Positions 1-8,519 of a stretch of 64,000 nt of DNA are shown here, in pieces (positions within the stretch are counted from its first letter, which is position 1; each line of letters begins with the position of its first letter). Both the position numbers and the translations under genes were made by a program. The stretch spans positions 1,860,001 to 1,924,000 of the forward strand of contig NC_008319.1 in the NCBI RefSeq assembly GCF_000014585.1, given 5' to 3'. The notes beneath the pieces were generated by a model. It searched no databases, had not been told where the DNA came from, and saw only the letters and a list, made by a program, of their open reading frames with translations. The stretch comes from Synechococcus sp. CC9311. Its GTDB lineage: Bacteria; Cyanobacteriota; Cyanobacteriia; PCC-6307; Cyanobiaceae.

Positions 1-811
1 ATGGCCGAAACAACCACAAAGGTTGACCGCTGAGTTCCATTTCAACTGTGACGAGCTCTTGAATGCGTACAAGCAGATTGGACCCCGACAAGCCTTGCAG
101 CAATGGCTTACGGGGTTTTCCAAGTGTCACCACGCGGCAGCGCTCCTCATCCAGATCAGCCAACTGTGCCGCAAGCACCCTTGCCCGCTCTTCGTCACCC
201 AGCTCATCGACGAGCCCAAGATCTTTGGCCTGTGCACCGCTAAACACCCGACCATCCGCAAACTCGCGAACGCGGCTGGGGTCAAGCTTCCGTCCTTCTG
301 CAACGGCCGCCACAAATTGCTCATAGCTGCTGTCAATCAGAGCTTGCAGTAGCTCACGTTCTTCTGCGCCAAGAGCACGATCAGGAGAAAGGATGTCTTT
401 AAAAACACCGCTTTTCACCGTTTCAAATTTGACGCCAACACGATCCAACAATTTGGACAAGTTGTTGCCGCGAAGAATCACACCGATGGAACCGGTGATC
501 GTGCCTGGATTGGACACAATCGTTTCTGCGGCAACACCCACATAAACCCCACCTGATGCAGAAATATTTCCGAAACTGGCGACAACATGACAGCCTTTTT
601 CGCGCAGCCTCAGCAAGGCAGAGTGAATTTCCTGACTATCGCCAACAGTCCCTCCTGGACTATCAATTCGCAGCAACAGTGCAGGAAATTCCCGCTCCTG
701 AACCTCTTTTAGGGCTTTAAGGACGCGACGGCGGGTGGAGCCAGTGATCGCCCCCTCAATGGCGATCCTCGCCATCGTTCGCCGGGACTTGCGGCGCCAG
801 GGCCAGATCAT
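1..811 (-). CDS. sppA: Signal peptide peptidase SppA (3' end cut by window edge)
   Basis: Serine protease of the ClpP/crotonase fold that clears cleaved signal peptides at the cytoplasmic or thylakoid membrane. The frame opens at ATG 811 and stays open to the left edge (270 codons), so the stop lies just outside. Family landmarks are the SPGG segment, a Ser-Gly-Gly core (ISASGGVY) carrying the expected nucleophile, and KSGVFKD carrying the expected general-base lysine. The first residues (MIWPWRRKSRR) are basic with no obvious membrane helix, as in the short ~270-residue cyanobacterial form. It is divergent from the EamA transporter gene. The last visible residues read PLWLFRP, so probably only a few codons are missing. 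Confidence 0.9.
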   Translation of the reverse strand, partial: MIWPWRRKSRRTMARIAIEGAITGSTRRRVLKALKEVQEREFPALLLRIDSPGGTVGDSQEIHSALLRLREKGCHVVASFGNISASGGVYVGVAAETIVSNPGTITGSIGVILRGNNLSKLLDRVGVKFETVKSGVFKDILSPDRALGAEERELLQALIDSSYEQFVAAVAEGRKLDPSRVREFADGRVFSGAQAKDLGLVDELGDEERARVLAAQLADLDEERCRVVTLGKPRKPLLQGLSGSNLLVRIQELVTVEMELSGQPLWLFRP

Positions 812-865
812 GATGGTCAATCGAACACGTTTAGATCTTAAAAAGGAGCCTGTTCGCAGCACCCC

Positions 866-1828
866 ATGGGATCTCTCCGCCGAGGGCTGCTGATGATCTT
901 GCCGTTCGTCCTCTGGGGCACAGCGATGACAGCAATGGCTCCTCTGGTCAGCACAGGAGGGCCCATTCTGGTGTCCTGCTTGAGGCTGCTCCCAGCTGGA
1001 ATCATCGTTATCACCTTTGTTCCGCTTCTCGGACGTTCCTTAGCGATTGATCCTGGGGATCGGGGTTGGTTTCTCCTATTCACCCTGATTGATGCCCTGC
1101 TGTTTCAGATCTGTCTTGCCCGCGGACTCGAAGGCACTGGCGCAGGTCTCGGTTCAGTACTGATTGATTCTCAGCCTTTGATGGTTGCACTGCTTGCCCG
1201 CTGGCTCTTTGCAGAAACGATCAATCCCATCGGTTGGATGGGATTGGTTCTTGGCCTTATGGGAATTGTCTGCCTAGGAGTTCCCCAACCGCTCCTCCAG
1301 CACTGGTGGCTGTTGGGTGAGGGGGTGTCATTTCAATCGGGTTGGCAAGCTGGAACCGGCTGGATGTTGGCGGCTGCCATTGCAATGGCTGTAGGCACCG
1401 TTCTGAGTCGATTTGCCTGCCGAAACAGCGATCCTGTTGCCGTCACGGGATGGCACATGTTGCTGGGGGGACTCCCCTTGCTGATTTGGCATGGTCTCGA
1501 CGGAGCGTTCCCATTGGTTCCGCCTTGGTCCGTTTTTGCATGGACGCAAATGGCCTATGCATCCCTGATGGGGGGAGCTGTGGCCTACGCACTCTTTTTC
1601 TGGTTTGCAAGCCGTGAGGACCTCACAGGGTTCACCACACTTGGATTTCTCACACCTGTTTTTGCTCTTGCTTCTGGTGGTCTGCTGTTGCAGGAACGAC
1701 TCAACAACCTTCAATGGTTAGCGGTGCTTTTGGTTCTGCTTTCGGTGGTACTGGTAAGCCAACGCAAACGACTTTGGGAGCCGGTTGCTCTCGTGAACGA
1801 ACCCCAGCGAAGTGATCTCGGAGCATGA
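866..1828 (+). CDS. EamA/DMT-family transporter
   Basis: Predicted inner-membrane permease of the drug/metabolite transporter superfamily, 320 residues. The sequence is almost entirely hydrophobic and falls into two halves of about five helices, the duplicated EamA architecture. A glycine-rich helix and a QERL-like end of the last repeat are also family-like. Substrate cannot be read from sequence; relatives export amino acids, nucleosides or other metabolites. Its stop overlaps the start of the glycosyltransferase by ATGA (1825-1828), so the two are probably translated together. The gap to divergent sppA (812-865) would hold both promoters. An AGGAG at about 843 is rather far from the ATG. 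Confidence 0.85.
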   Translation: MGSLRRGLLMILPFVLWGTAMTAMAPLVSTGGPILVSCLRLLPAGIIVITFVPLLGRSLAIDPGDRGWFLLFTLIDALLFQICLARGLEGTGAGLGSVLIDSQPLMVALLARWLFAETINPIGWMGLVLGLMGIVCLGVPQPLLQHWWLLGEGVSFQSGWQAGTGWMLAAAIAMAVGTVLSRFACRNSDPVAVTGWHMLLGGLPLLIWHGLDGAFPLVPPWSVFAWTQMAYASLMGGAVAYALFFWFASREDLTGFTTLGFLTPVFALASGGLLLQERLNNLQWLAVLLVLLSVVLVSQRKRLWEPVALVNEPQRSDLGA

Positions 1829-2937
1829 GCACCACTCCTCTCGATTTAATTCTGGTCAGCACACCCATCGGACACTTGGGCAGTGGACGCGGTGGTGGTG
1901 TGGAACTAACGCTGATCTCGTTGTTACGAGGTCTCACGGCAAGGGGGCATCGGATCACCCTGGTCGCCCCGAACGGCTCGGTTGCGCCTGAGGACTGCCC
2001 TGGACTCTCACTCCACACCGCGGGGGGCACCGATCAACCCAGCTGGCAGCATTCCGAAAGAGATGCTTCCGTCCAAGTTCCTTTTGATGGTGTCCTTCCC
2101 CATCTATGGGACCTTGCTTTGTCCTTAGGCGAGGACGCCGATGCGGTGATCAACTTCAGCTACGACTGGTTACCGCTCTGGCTTACTCCCCATGCCAAGC
2201 CCTCGTTATTTCATCTCGTGAGCATGGGGTCTGTCTCGCAAGCGATGGATGAGGTCATCTCTCAAATCGCTCAATGGGACCAGAGGCGAATGTCATTCCA
2301 TACCCAACGACAGGCAGGAGATTTTTCATTGCCTAGTCCACCGTCTGTTGTGGGGAATGGCTTTGATCTCACGCGATACCAGTTGCAGTTGAACTTCAAT
2401 GGCCCACTGGGTTGGGCCGGTCGCATCGCACCTGAGAAAGGCCTGGAAGATGCTGCAGCTGTTGCCGCAGCTCTGGGAGAAGCGCTTCTGGTTTGGGGCT
2501 TGGTTGAAGATGCTGACTATGCGCAATCGGTCGAAGCCACCGTGCCTCCAGGAACCATTAATTGGCGAGGTTTTCAGCCGACACACCAACTTCAGGAAGA
2601 GCTTGGGTGCTGCCGCGCCCTACTCAACACACCGAAATGGAATGAGGCCTACGGCAATGTGGTGGTGGAAGCAATGGCATGCGGAGTCCCTGTCGTGGCC
2701 TATAACCGCGGCGGTCCGGGCGAACTCATCCAAGACGGCAAAACGGGATGGCTTGTGCCGCCCGATGATCTCGAGGCCCTAAAAATGGCAAGCAGCAAAG
2801 TCGATCAAATTGATCGGCGCGCTTGCCGCCGTTGGGTGGAACAGAACGCAAGCCATATGGTTTTCGCACAACGCGTTGAGGATTGGATCAGGCAGGGCCT
2901 CTCTCCAAGGAATGGCACGATCGCTCCATGTCGATGA
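1825..2937 (+). CDS. Glycosyltransferase family 4 (group 1)
   Basis: GT-B fold sugar transferase, 370 residues, likely acting on a cell-surface polysaccharide or glycolipid in the cytoplasm. The N-terminal half contains a glycine-rich stretch followed by VELTLISLLRGL, typical of the acceptor domain. The C-terminal half has the nucleotide-sugar donor region: GWAGRIAPEKG at about residue 195, then NEAYGNVVVEAMACGVPVVA with the E-x7-E pattern, then GGPGELI and GWLVPP. It is coupled by ATGA to the upstream transporter and overlaps the start of the downstream family-39 glycosyltransferase. Donor and acceptor are unknown. Confidence 0.85.
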   Translation: MSTTPLDLILVSTPIGHLGSGRGGGVELTLISLLRGLTARGHRITLVAPNGSVAPEDCPGLSLHTAGGTDQPSWQHSERDASVQVPFDGVLPHLWDLALSLGEDADAVINFSYDWLPLWLTPHAKPSLFHLVSMGSVSQAMDEVISQIAQWDQRRMSFHTQRQAGDFSLPSPPSVVGNGFDLTRYQLQLNFNGPLGWAGRIAPEKGLEDAAAVAAALGEALLVWGLVEDADYAQSVEATVPPGTINWRGFQPTHQLQEELGCCRALLNTPKWNEAYGNVVVEAMACGVPVVAYNRGGPGELIQDGKTGWLVPPDDLEALKMASSKVDQIDRRACRRWVEQNASHMVFAQRVEDWIRQGLSPRNGTIAPCR

Positions 2938-4784
2938 TCAACGTGCCTACCAACCCACGGATCTCGCCAAGACAGCGCAGCCGGGGGCTGTTGCTGATCT
3001 TGGCGCTTGGCCTTGCCATGTGCTGCTGGCAACTGGGTTCCACCGGCCTTGTCGATGAAACTCCACCGCTCTTTGCAGCAGCTGGCCGTGCCATGGCACG
3101 CACGGGAGACTGGTTAACGCCTCGGGTTAATGGATTACCACGATTCGACAAACCGCCCCTGGTGTACTGGCTGATGGGTTTGGGCTACTCGATTCCAACC
3201 AACGAGCTCTGGGATCCACTCGGCACCTGGGCCGGCAGGCTTCCTTCAGCCCTCGCGAGCGTGGCAACCATGCTCATGCTTGGGGACACCTTGATACTGC
3301 ACCCAGCTGAACAGGAGAGCCATCCACGCCGCACCGCGGTGGCAGCAGCGCTGGCCTTTGCGCTCTCCCCCTTGGTGCAGATATGGAGTCGGACCGCCGT
3401 CAGTGATGCCCTCCTGAGCGGCACCCTCGCCCTCAGCCTTCTCTGCCAGTGGCGTTGTTATGCCAGTGGAGCATCTCGACGATGGTGGCTCGCCTGGGTT
3501 CTGCTCGCCACAGCCGTTCTCACAAAAGGGCCTGTAGCCGTGGTCCTCAGTGGCATGACTCTGGCGCTGTTTGCTCTGATGCGCCGAGATCTCAAGGGCA
3601 TATGGCAGTGCATCAAACCTATACGTGGCCTCGGGCTCACCGCGTTAATCAGCCTCCCTTGGTACATCGCAGAGCTGATGGTCGAGGGCCAGCCTTTTTG
3701 GGACAGCTTTTTTGGTTATCACAATCTGCAACGCTTTACATCAGTCGTGAATAACCACCTTCAACCCTGGTGGTTTTTCGGGGTGATTTTGGTTGTGGCA
3801 TCCCTGCCCTTCACTCCCTTGTTGCTCCTTGGGCTGGCGCAAACCCTGCATCCATCAAACCTGAAGCGTGCCTTTTCATCCGTCCAACCCAATGCAAGCT
3901 TGTCTCTTCAGAGTTTTGCCAGTTGCTGGCTTGTATCTGTATTTCTGCTGTTCACCACCGCGGCAACCAAGCTTCCGAGTTACTGGCTGCCTGCCACTCC
4001 AGCTGCAGCGATTCTCATCGCCCTTGCAGCAAGGCCCTCCGAACCAGGGAAACGCCTCCCTTTCGATTGGGCCTGGGGCACAACAATCTTGCTGACATTT
4101 GTTTTGTCGATGGGGTTCTGGGGTTCCTCGGTCTGGATACCTCTCATCGATGACCCCGAGATGCCCACGCTGCCAGAAGAACTAATTGCAAGCCGCTTAG
4201 TTTTAAGGGCAGCAGTGTGCTTTTCGATCGCTGGTTTTTTGGGCCTCTTGATGATCAAGCGGAAGGCCTCCGGTCGCTTGCTAGCCGTTCAGGGACCGCT
4301 GGTGGTGTTCCAGCTCATTGCTCTAATCCCCATCATTGACCTAGGCGATCGCGTGCGTCAGCTTCCAATCCGTGATGTTGCCGCAACTGTGTTGGAAAAC
4401 CAGCGTCCTGGTGAACCTTTAGCGATGGTTGGAGTCGAGAAGCCGTCTTTACATTTCTACGCAGATCAGGTCGTTGTCTACGAAGGTCTTACAAAAAATG
4501 CTCTTATAAATTTGGCTGATCGATTAAGCAGGGAGAATCGAAGAGGGTGGCAAGGAGTTTCAATTGACAGCGATGGTGAAGGTTCGCAAACGGTGATGGT
4601 CGTTATTGATTCGGACACATTTAAAAGGACTCATTGGCAAGGTCTTAATCCAGCAATGATCGGACAATTTGGGATCTATCAAGTTCTTAGATTCGATAGG
4701 AGTAAGTTGGAAAAAAGGGCTTCAGAGCTCAAGGCCTCTGGACACAAATCAACATGGGAAAGGTCCCGTCCAGAACGTTACTGA
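2928..4784 (+). CDS. Family 39 (PMT/ArnT-like) membrane glycosyltransferase
   Basis: Polytopic GT-C enzyme predicted to move a sugar from a polyprenyl-phosphate donor to an envelope acceptor on the outer face of the membrane. The N-terminus has one helix and then an acidic loop (GLVDETPPLFAAAGRAMA ... GDWLTPRVNGLPRFDKPPL) that closely matches the ArnT-type catalytic loop; the DE pair there is the expected catalytic site. About ten further helices and a soluble tail follow. I chose ATG 2928, giving 618 residues; a longer frame opens at 2883, inside the preceding gene. It overlaps the upstream GT4 gene by 10 bases and the convergent DUF721 gene by 7. With its two upstream neighbours it forms an envelope glycosylation operon. 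Confidence 0.83.
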   Translation: MSMINVPTNPRISPRQRSRGLLLILALGLAMCCWQLGSTGLVDETPPLFAAAGRAMARTGDWLTPRVNGLPRFDKPPLVYWLMGLGYSIPTNELWDPLGTWAGRLPSALASVATMLMLGDTLILHPAEQESHPRRTAVAAALAFALSPLVQIWSRTAVSDALLSGTLALSLLCQWRCYASGASRRWWLAWVLLATAVLTKGPVAVVLSGMTLALFALMRRDLKGIWQCIKPIRGLGLTALISLPWYIAELMVEGQPFWDSFFGYHNLQRFTSVVNNHLQPWWFFGVILVVASLPFTPLLLLGLAQTLHPSNLKRAFSSVQPNASLSLQSFASCWLVSVFLLFTTAATKLPSYWLPATPAAAILIALAARPSEPGKRLPFDWAWGTTILLTFVLSMGFWGSSVWIPLIDDPEMPTLPEELIASRLVLRAAVCFSIAGFLGLLMIKRKASGRLLAVQGPLVVFQLIALIPIIDLGDRVRQLPIRDVAATVLENQRPGEPLAMVGVEKPSLHFYADQVVVYEGLTKNALINLADRLSRENRRGWQGVSIDSDGEGSQTVMVVIDSDTFKRTHWQGLNPAMIGQFGIYQVLRFDRSKLEKRASELKASGHKSTWERSRPERY

Positions 4785-5314
4785 CTGCTTCCGAGCGACT
4801 CTGAAAGCTTCAGTCTTCGACAGAACCCGCAGTGGCCCCAGAGAGCCATCTCCCCTGCCGGAGCTGGGCTGTCACAGCAAGGGCATGACGCCATTCCATG
4901 CACATCGATCCGGCTCGGATGGCGAGCCCAAACACTCTCTTCTGTCTCTAACTCTGCTGTAGGTGATGGGTGGTGTTGCTGAATCCTCAGATCGCGTACG
5001 GCATGGCCAGCGCTTCGCACTGCTGCCAAGAGTTGAGGCTTGCTGTACTGAAGAGCCTGGCGCCATTGCGGGTGGCGCGCTCCCACAGTGAGGACACCAT
5101 GGCTCAAATTCAGGGGCCTGCAGTGATCAGCCAAGGGACGCCCCGCTAACTGGGGCCAGTCCTGCCAAAGCGCAGCCAGTGAGCCTTCACGTCTCCATGT
5201 ACTCCGCAGAGACTCAAGGCACTCTTGCAGAGGTTGAACTGGCGGCGGTGGCGGCGGCACCAACACCTCTCCCCGACCAAAACGGCGCCGCTGGGATCGA
5301 GGTGCTCGCCCCAT
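4778..5314 (-). CDS. DUF721/DciA-like protein with cysteine-rich tail
   Basis: 178 residues. The centre (about 30-110: LRSTWRREGSLAALWQDWP, then GRPLADHCRPLNLSHGVLTV, then QWRQALQYSKPQLL) matches the DUF721/DciA family. Its founding member loads the replicative helicase DnaB in bacteria lacking DnaC/DnaI loaders. The N-terminus is basic with a proline run. The last ~40 residues carry a CPCC cluster and a HCGFC cluster, a possible zinc ribbon beyond the usual family length. It stands alone on this strand, convergent with the GT39 gene (7-base overlap) and divergent from vipp1. Family assignment is fairly firm; helicase loading is inferred by homology. Confidence 0.75.
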   Translation of the reverse strand: MGRAPRSQRRRFGRGEVLVPPPPPPVQPLQECLESLRSTWRREGSLAALWQDWPQLAGRPLADHCRPLNLSHGVLTVGARHPQWRQALQYSKPQLLAAVRSAGHAVRDLRIQQHHPSPTAELETEESVWARHPSRIDVHGMASCPCCDSPAPAGEMALWGHCGFCRRLKLSESLGSSQ

Positions 5315-5393
5315 AACGTCATCAAATGAATTTGGACCTTAGTGGGGAAAGGTGGTCCAGCTCGCTAATCTCTTGCAGTGCTCGCACCGATTC

Positions 5394-6161
5394 ATGGGTT
5401 TCTTCGACCGGCTCAGCCGTCTGCTGCGCGCCAACCTCAATGATCTTGTTAGCAAAGCTGAGGATCCCGTCAAGATCCTTGATCAAGCCGTCTCTGACAT
5501 GCAAGACGACCTGGTCAAACTCCGACAGGCTGTTGCGATGGCAATCGCCAGTCAAAAACGGCTCAAAAACCAAGCAGAGCAGGCCGAGTCTCAAGCTCGT
5601 ACCTGGTACGAACGCGCCGAGCTCGCACTCAAGAAAAACGAGGATGACCTAGCACGTGAGGCCCTCACCCGTCGCAAAACATTCCAAGAAACGGCCACGT
5701 CTCTTGGCACTCAGGTTCAAGCTCAGAGCGCTCAAGTTGAAACCCTCAAAAAAAGCTTGGTTGCTCTGGAAGGAAAGATTGCCGAGGCTCGAACCAAGAA
5801 AGACATGCTCAAAGCCAGGGCGCAAGCCGCCCAGGCTCAACAGCAGCTCCAGAGCGCTGTTGGCAGCATGGGAACCAATTCAGCCATGGCTGCATTCGAG
5901 CGCATGGAGGACAAGGTTCAATCTCTCGAAGCCAGTAGCCAAGCAGCAGCTGAGCTCGCTGGTGCTGACCTCGATAGCCAGTTCGCGGCGCTTGAAGGTG
6001 GCGACGATGTGGACGATGAATTGGCAGCCTTACGAAAGCAGGTCAAAGGAGGCTCGGAGGCTGCAGCTCTCCCAGCAGCGGACTCTGAGGTAAAACCCGT
6101 CAAGGTGGAAGAGGTTGATGCCGATCTCGAGGAGCTGCGTCGATCTATCGACAAACTGTGA
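5394..6161 (+). CDS. vipp1: Vipp1/PspA (IM30) membrane-remodelling protein
   Basis: ESCRT-III-related protein that coats and remodels thylakoid and plasma membranes. 255 residues from ATG 5394, where MGFFDRLSRLLRANLNDLVS is the classic amphipathic helix 0; an upstream ATG at 5352 would add an unrelated extension. The body is coiled coil, rich in Ala, Gln and Glu, to about residue 190. A linker follows, ending in a short C-terminal helix (VDADLEELRRSIDKL) that favours Vipp1 over plain PspA. It is followed 57 bases later by a thioredoxin gene on the same strand. Confidence 0.9.
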   Translation: MGFFDRLSRLLRANLNDLVSKAEDPVKILDQAVSDMQDDLVKLRQAVAMAIASQKRLKNQAEQAESQARTWYERAELALKKNEDDLAREALTRRKTFQETATSLGTQVQAQSAQVETLKKSLVALEGKIAEARTKKDMLKARAQAAQAQQQLQSAVGSMGTNSAMAAFERMEDKVQSLEASSQAAAELAGADLDSQFAALEGGDDVDDELAALRKQVKGGSEAAALPAADSEVKPVKVEEVDADLEELRRSIDKL

Positions 6162-6218
6162 TGAATCAGCTCCTTCAGCGGCCGAGTCCATAGGATTGCT
6201 TCAGTTCAACTATCGCCC

Positions 6219-6545
6219 GTGTCTTCAGCTGTTTCCGACTTCACAGATGCAGCGTTCGAGCAGGAAGTGTTGACTGCATCTACGACCGTTTTGGTTGACT
6301 TCTGGGCCCCATGGTGTGGCCCATGCAGGTTGATGGCGCCATTGATGGACTGGGCTGCTGAGACCTACGCCGACAGCCTTTTAGTGGGCAAGCTTGAAGT
6401 GGATGGCAACCCAATCACCCGCGATGGGTTCAAAGTTCAAGGCATACCAACTCTGATCCTGTTCCGTAACGGCCAGGAAATTGCTAGGCACGAGGGGGCC
6501 ATTGCCCGCCCTCAGTTGCAATCCTTTCTGGATGCTCACCTCTAA
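6219..6545 (+). CDS. Thioredoxin
   Basis: Small dithiol oxidoreductase of 108 residues. The active site WCGPC lies at residues 32-36 after the FWAPW strand, and the cis-proline is in GIPTL at about residue 76. It starts with GTG at 6219. Its 3' end overlaps the aminotransferase start by 14 bases, so the two are likely co-expressed. It looks like an m-type thioredoxin serving light-dependent reduction of target enzymes, but other thioredoxin subtypes cannot be excluded. Confidence 0.92.
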   Translation: MSSAVSDFTDAAFEQEVLTASTTVLVDFWAPWCGPCRLMAPLMDWAAETYADSLLVGKLEVDGNPITRDGFKVQGIPTLILFRNGQEIARHEGAIARPQLQSFLDAHL

Positions 6546-7725
6546 GCGTCTGGCTCGCCTCGGGAGCGGAGTGTTTGATCGCAATGATCAGCGCAAGCGC
6601 TTGTACAAGCTCGGGGGAACCCAACAACAGCAACCGCTCATCGACCTCTCCCTGGGATGCACCGATTTGCTTCCCCCGCCTGCTGCAGTTCAGGCCATGG
6701 GGGACCGCCTCCAGGAGCCAAGAAGCGCGGCCTACTGCCTGCACGCTGCAACAGCCTCGTTTCGGGAGGCAGCAGGGGCCTGGTGTAATCAGCGACTAGG
6801 TGTGTCGGTGGATCCTGAGCGTGAGGTTCTTCTCCTTGTTGGATCTCAAGAGGGGACCGCCCATTTCCCGCTGACTGTGTTGGACCCTGGTGATCAAGCC
6901 CTGATTCTTGATCCGTCTTACCCCTCCCATCGCGGAGGCCTTGAATTAGCAGATGCTTGCATCCAGACCCTGCCCCTCACTGCGGAGCAAGGTTGGGCTC
7001 CGGACTTCAAGGCGATCACAATCAGTCAGTGGGATCAACTGCGTCTCTTGATGCTTGGTTTTCCCCACAACCCCACAGCCTGTGTTGGTCAACAATCCTG
7101 GCTGGATGAAGCGATGGGTCAGGCCCAACGCCATGATCTGGTGGTCGCCCACGACAATCCTTATTTAGATCTAGCGCTTGAGGGAGAAGCCCCTTCCCTT
7201 CTGCGTTGTCCCCACTGGCGCGAACGCGGGATCGAGTTCTTTTCTCTCTCCAAGGGGTGGTGCCTTGGTGGCTTTCGTCTGGCATTTGCAATCGGAGCCG
7301 AACCCCTGATTACGGCCTTGAGGCAGATCAAAAGTGTGATCGATTTCAATCAATGTCAGGCGCTTCAGCAGGGCGCTGTTGTGGCCCTCTCGGACCACGC
7401 CGATTGGCCAGCCCATCTCCTGCCGACTTACCGCGAACGGCGTGATCGCACGCGCACTGCATTGTCTGAGCTTGGATGGCCGATCCCATCTCCATCCATG
7501 GCTCTGTATCTGTGGATGCCCGTTCCTGCCTGGGCCAGCGCCCAAGGATGGGGAGACGAGCAGATGGCCGCTCAGCTTCTCGAGCATTGCGGGGTTGCAA
7601 TCACTCCAGGCTCCGGGTTTGGAGAGGCTGGACGTGATTGGCTACGCCTTGCCTTGGTCCGTCCAGTGGCCGAACTTGAGGCTGCAGTTGCACGACTGAA
7701 GCCTTGGTGGCATCAGCAGTGCTGA
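6532..7725 (+). CDS. Class I/II PLP-dependent aminotransferase
   Basis: Fold-type I aminotransferase, 397 residues from ATG 6532 (MLTSKRLARLGSGVF). The PLP lysine is in FFSLSKGWCLGGFR at about residue 240. The Asn-Pro pair of the cofactor site is in GFPHNPTA, the aspartate of the DNPY motif is present, and the substrate-arginine region near the C-terminus is WLRLALV. The overall pattern resembles LL-diaminopimelate aminotransferase and related alanine/aspartate-type enzymes, so I leave the substrate open. It overlaps thioredoxin by 14 bases and birA by 22. Confidence 0.85.
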   Translation: MLTSKRLARLGSGVFDRNDQRKRLYKLGGTQQQQPLIDLSLGCTDLLPPPAAVQAMGDRLQEPRSAAYCLHAATASFREAAGAWCNQRLGVSVDPEREVLLLVGSQEGTAHFPLTVLDPGDQALILDPSYPSHRGGLELADACIQTLPLTAEQGWAPDFKAITISQWDQLRLLMLGFPHNPTACVGQQSWLDEAMGQAQRHDLVVAHDNPYLDLALEGEAPSLLRCPHWRERGIEFFSLSKGWCLGGFRLAFAIGAEPLITALRQIKSVIDFNQCQALQQGAVVALSDHADWPAHLLPTYRERRDRTRTALSELGWPIPSPSMALYLWMPVPAWASAQGWGDEQMAAQLLEHCGVAITPGSGFGEAGRDWLRLALVRPVAELEAAVARLKPWWHQQC

Positions 7726-8504
7726 ACCATCACCAACGGGCAGGAGGACTCGTCCATCGCCTCCGCAGACAGCAAGCCGATGCTTGGAAGCTGAAATGCA
7801 GACCTGTTTGTGCGAGCACAGAAGTTGAACTGAGCCACTGGCTTCAAGCCGTTCCATGGCGCGGAGAACTCCCTCGAGCTGTTTTGGCCGATCACCAAAC
7901 CAGAGGACAGGGCCAGCGTGGCCGCCGCTGGGAGGCAGCCCGTGGAGGGGTCTGGATCAGCGCTGCTCTTCCCTGGGATTCAAGCAGCGGTCATGCCGAC
8001 ATGCTCGGGCTGATGGTGGCGTATGCGTTATGTGAACGCCTGGAACAGGCGGGACTACCCGTCCGGATCAAATGGCCCAACGATCTCCTTATCAATTCCC
8101 GCAAACTGGCTGGAGTACTTCCTCGACTGGTTTTTCGTGGCGATCGTTTACGCATGGTGCGCATTGGAGTTGGAATGAATGTGGCCAACCCGGTTCCCGT
8201 TGGGGCCATTGCCCTTCGCGACCTCCTGCCGCGTGGATGCGCCCGACGAGACGTTTGGACGGTGGAGGTGTTAAGAGCCTTGGAGAGAATCCAGACCCTG
8301 GCAAGCCGACCGGAGCTTGTGCGACGTGGAATAGAGAACCGCCTTTGGGCCAATCAGGTGAAGGATCCTCAGAGCGGAGAGATCTGGGAGATCCAAGGAT
8401 TGGCCCTCAATGGAGCCCTTCAACTTTGCCAAGGAGCCCGGACCGCCAGCTGGACCCGCTGGCCTGATGTCAACCATGACAATCTCTACAATCTCGATTT
8501 ATAA
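7704..8504 (+). CDS. birA: Biotin--[acetyl-CoA-carboxylase] ligase
   Basis: Attaches biotin to the carrier protein of acetyl-CoA carboxylase via biotinoyl-AMP. 266 residues, catalytic domain only, without the N-terminal DNA-binding domain of the E. coli bifunctional repressor. The adenylate-binding loop reads GQGQRGRRW (about residues 70-78), and KWPNDLL is the conserved KWPND motif. The start is uncertain: TTG 7704 gives the longest frame, with GTG at 7707 and 7719 as alternatives. All fall within or at the end of the aminotransferase gene. Confidence 0.88.
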   Translation: MVASAVLNHHQRAGGLVHRLRRQQADAWKLKCRPVCASTEVELSHWLQAVPWRGELPRAVLADHQTRGQGQRGRRWEAARGGVWISAALPWDSSSGHADMLGLMVAYALCERLEQAGLPVRIKWPNDLLINSRKLAGVLPRLVFRGDRLRMVRIGVGMNVANPVPVGAIALRDLLPRGCARRDVWTVEVLRALERIQTLASRPELVRRGIENRLWANQVKDPQSGEIWEIQGLALNGALQLCQGARTASWTRWPDVNHDNLYNLDL

Positions 8505-8519
8505 GACTTTTGAAACGAA

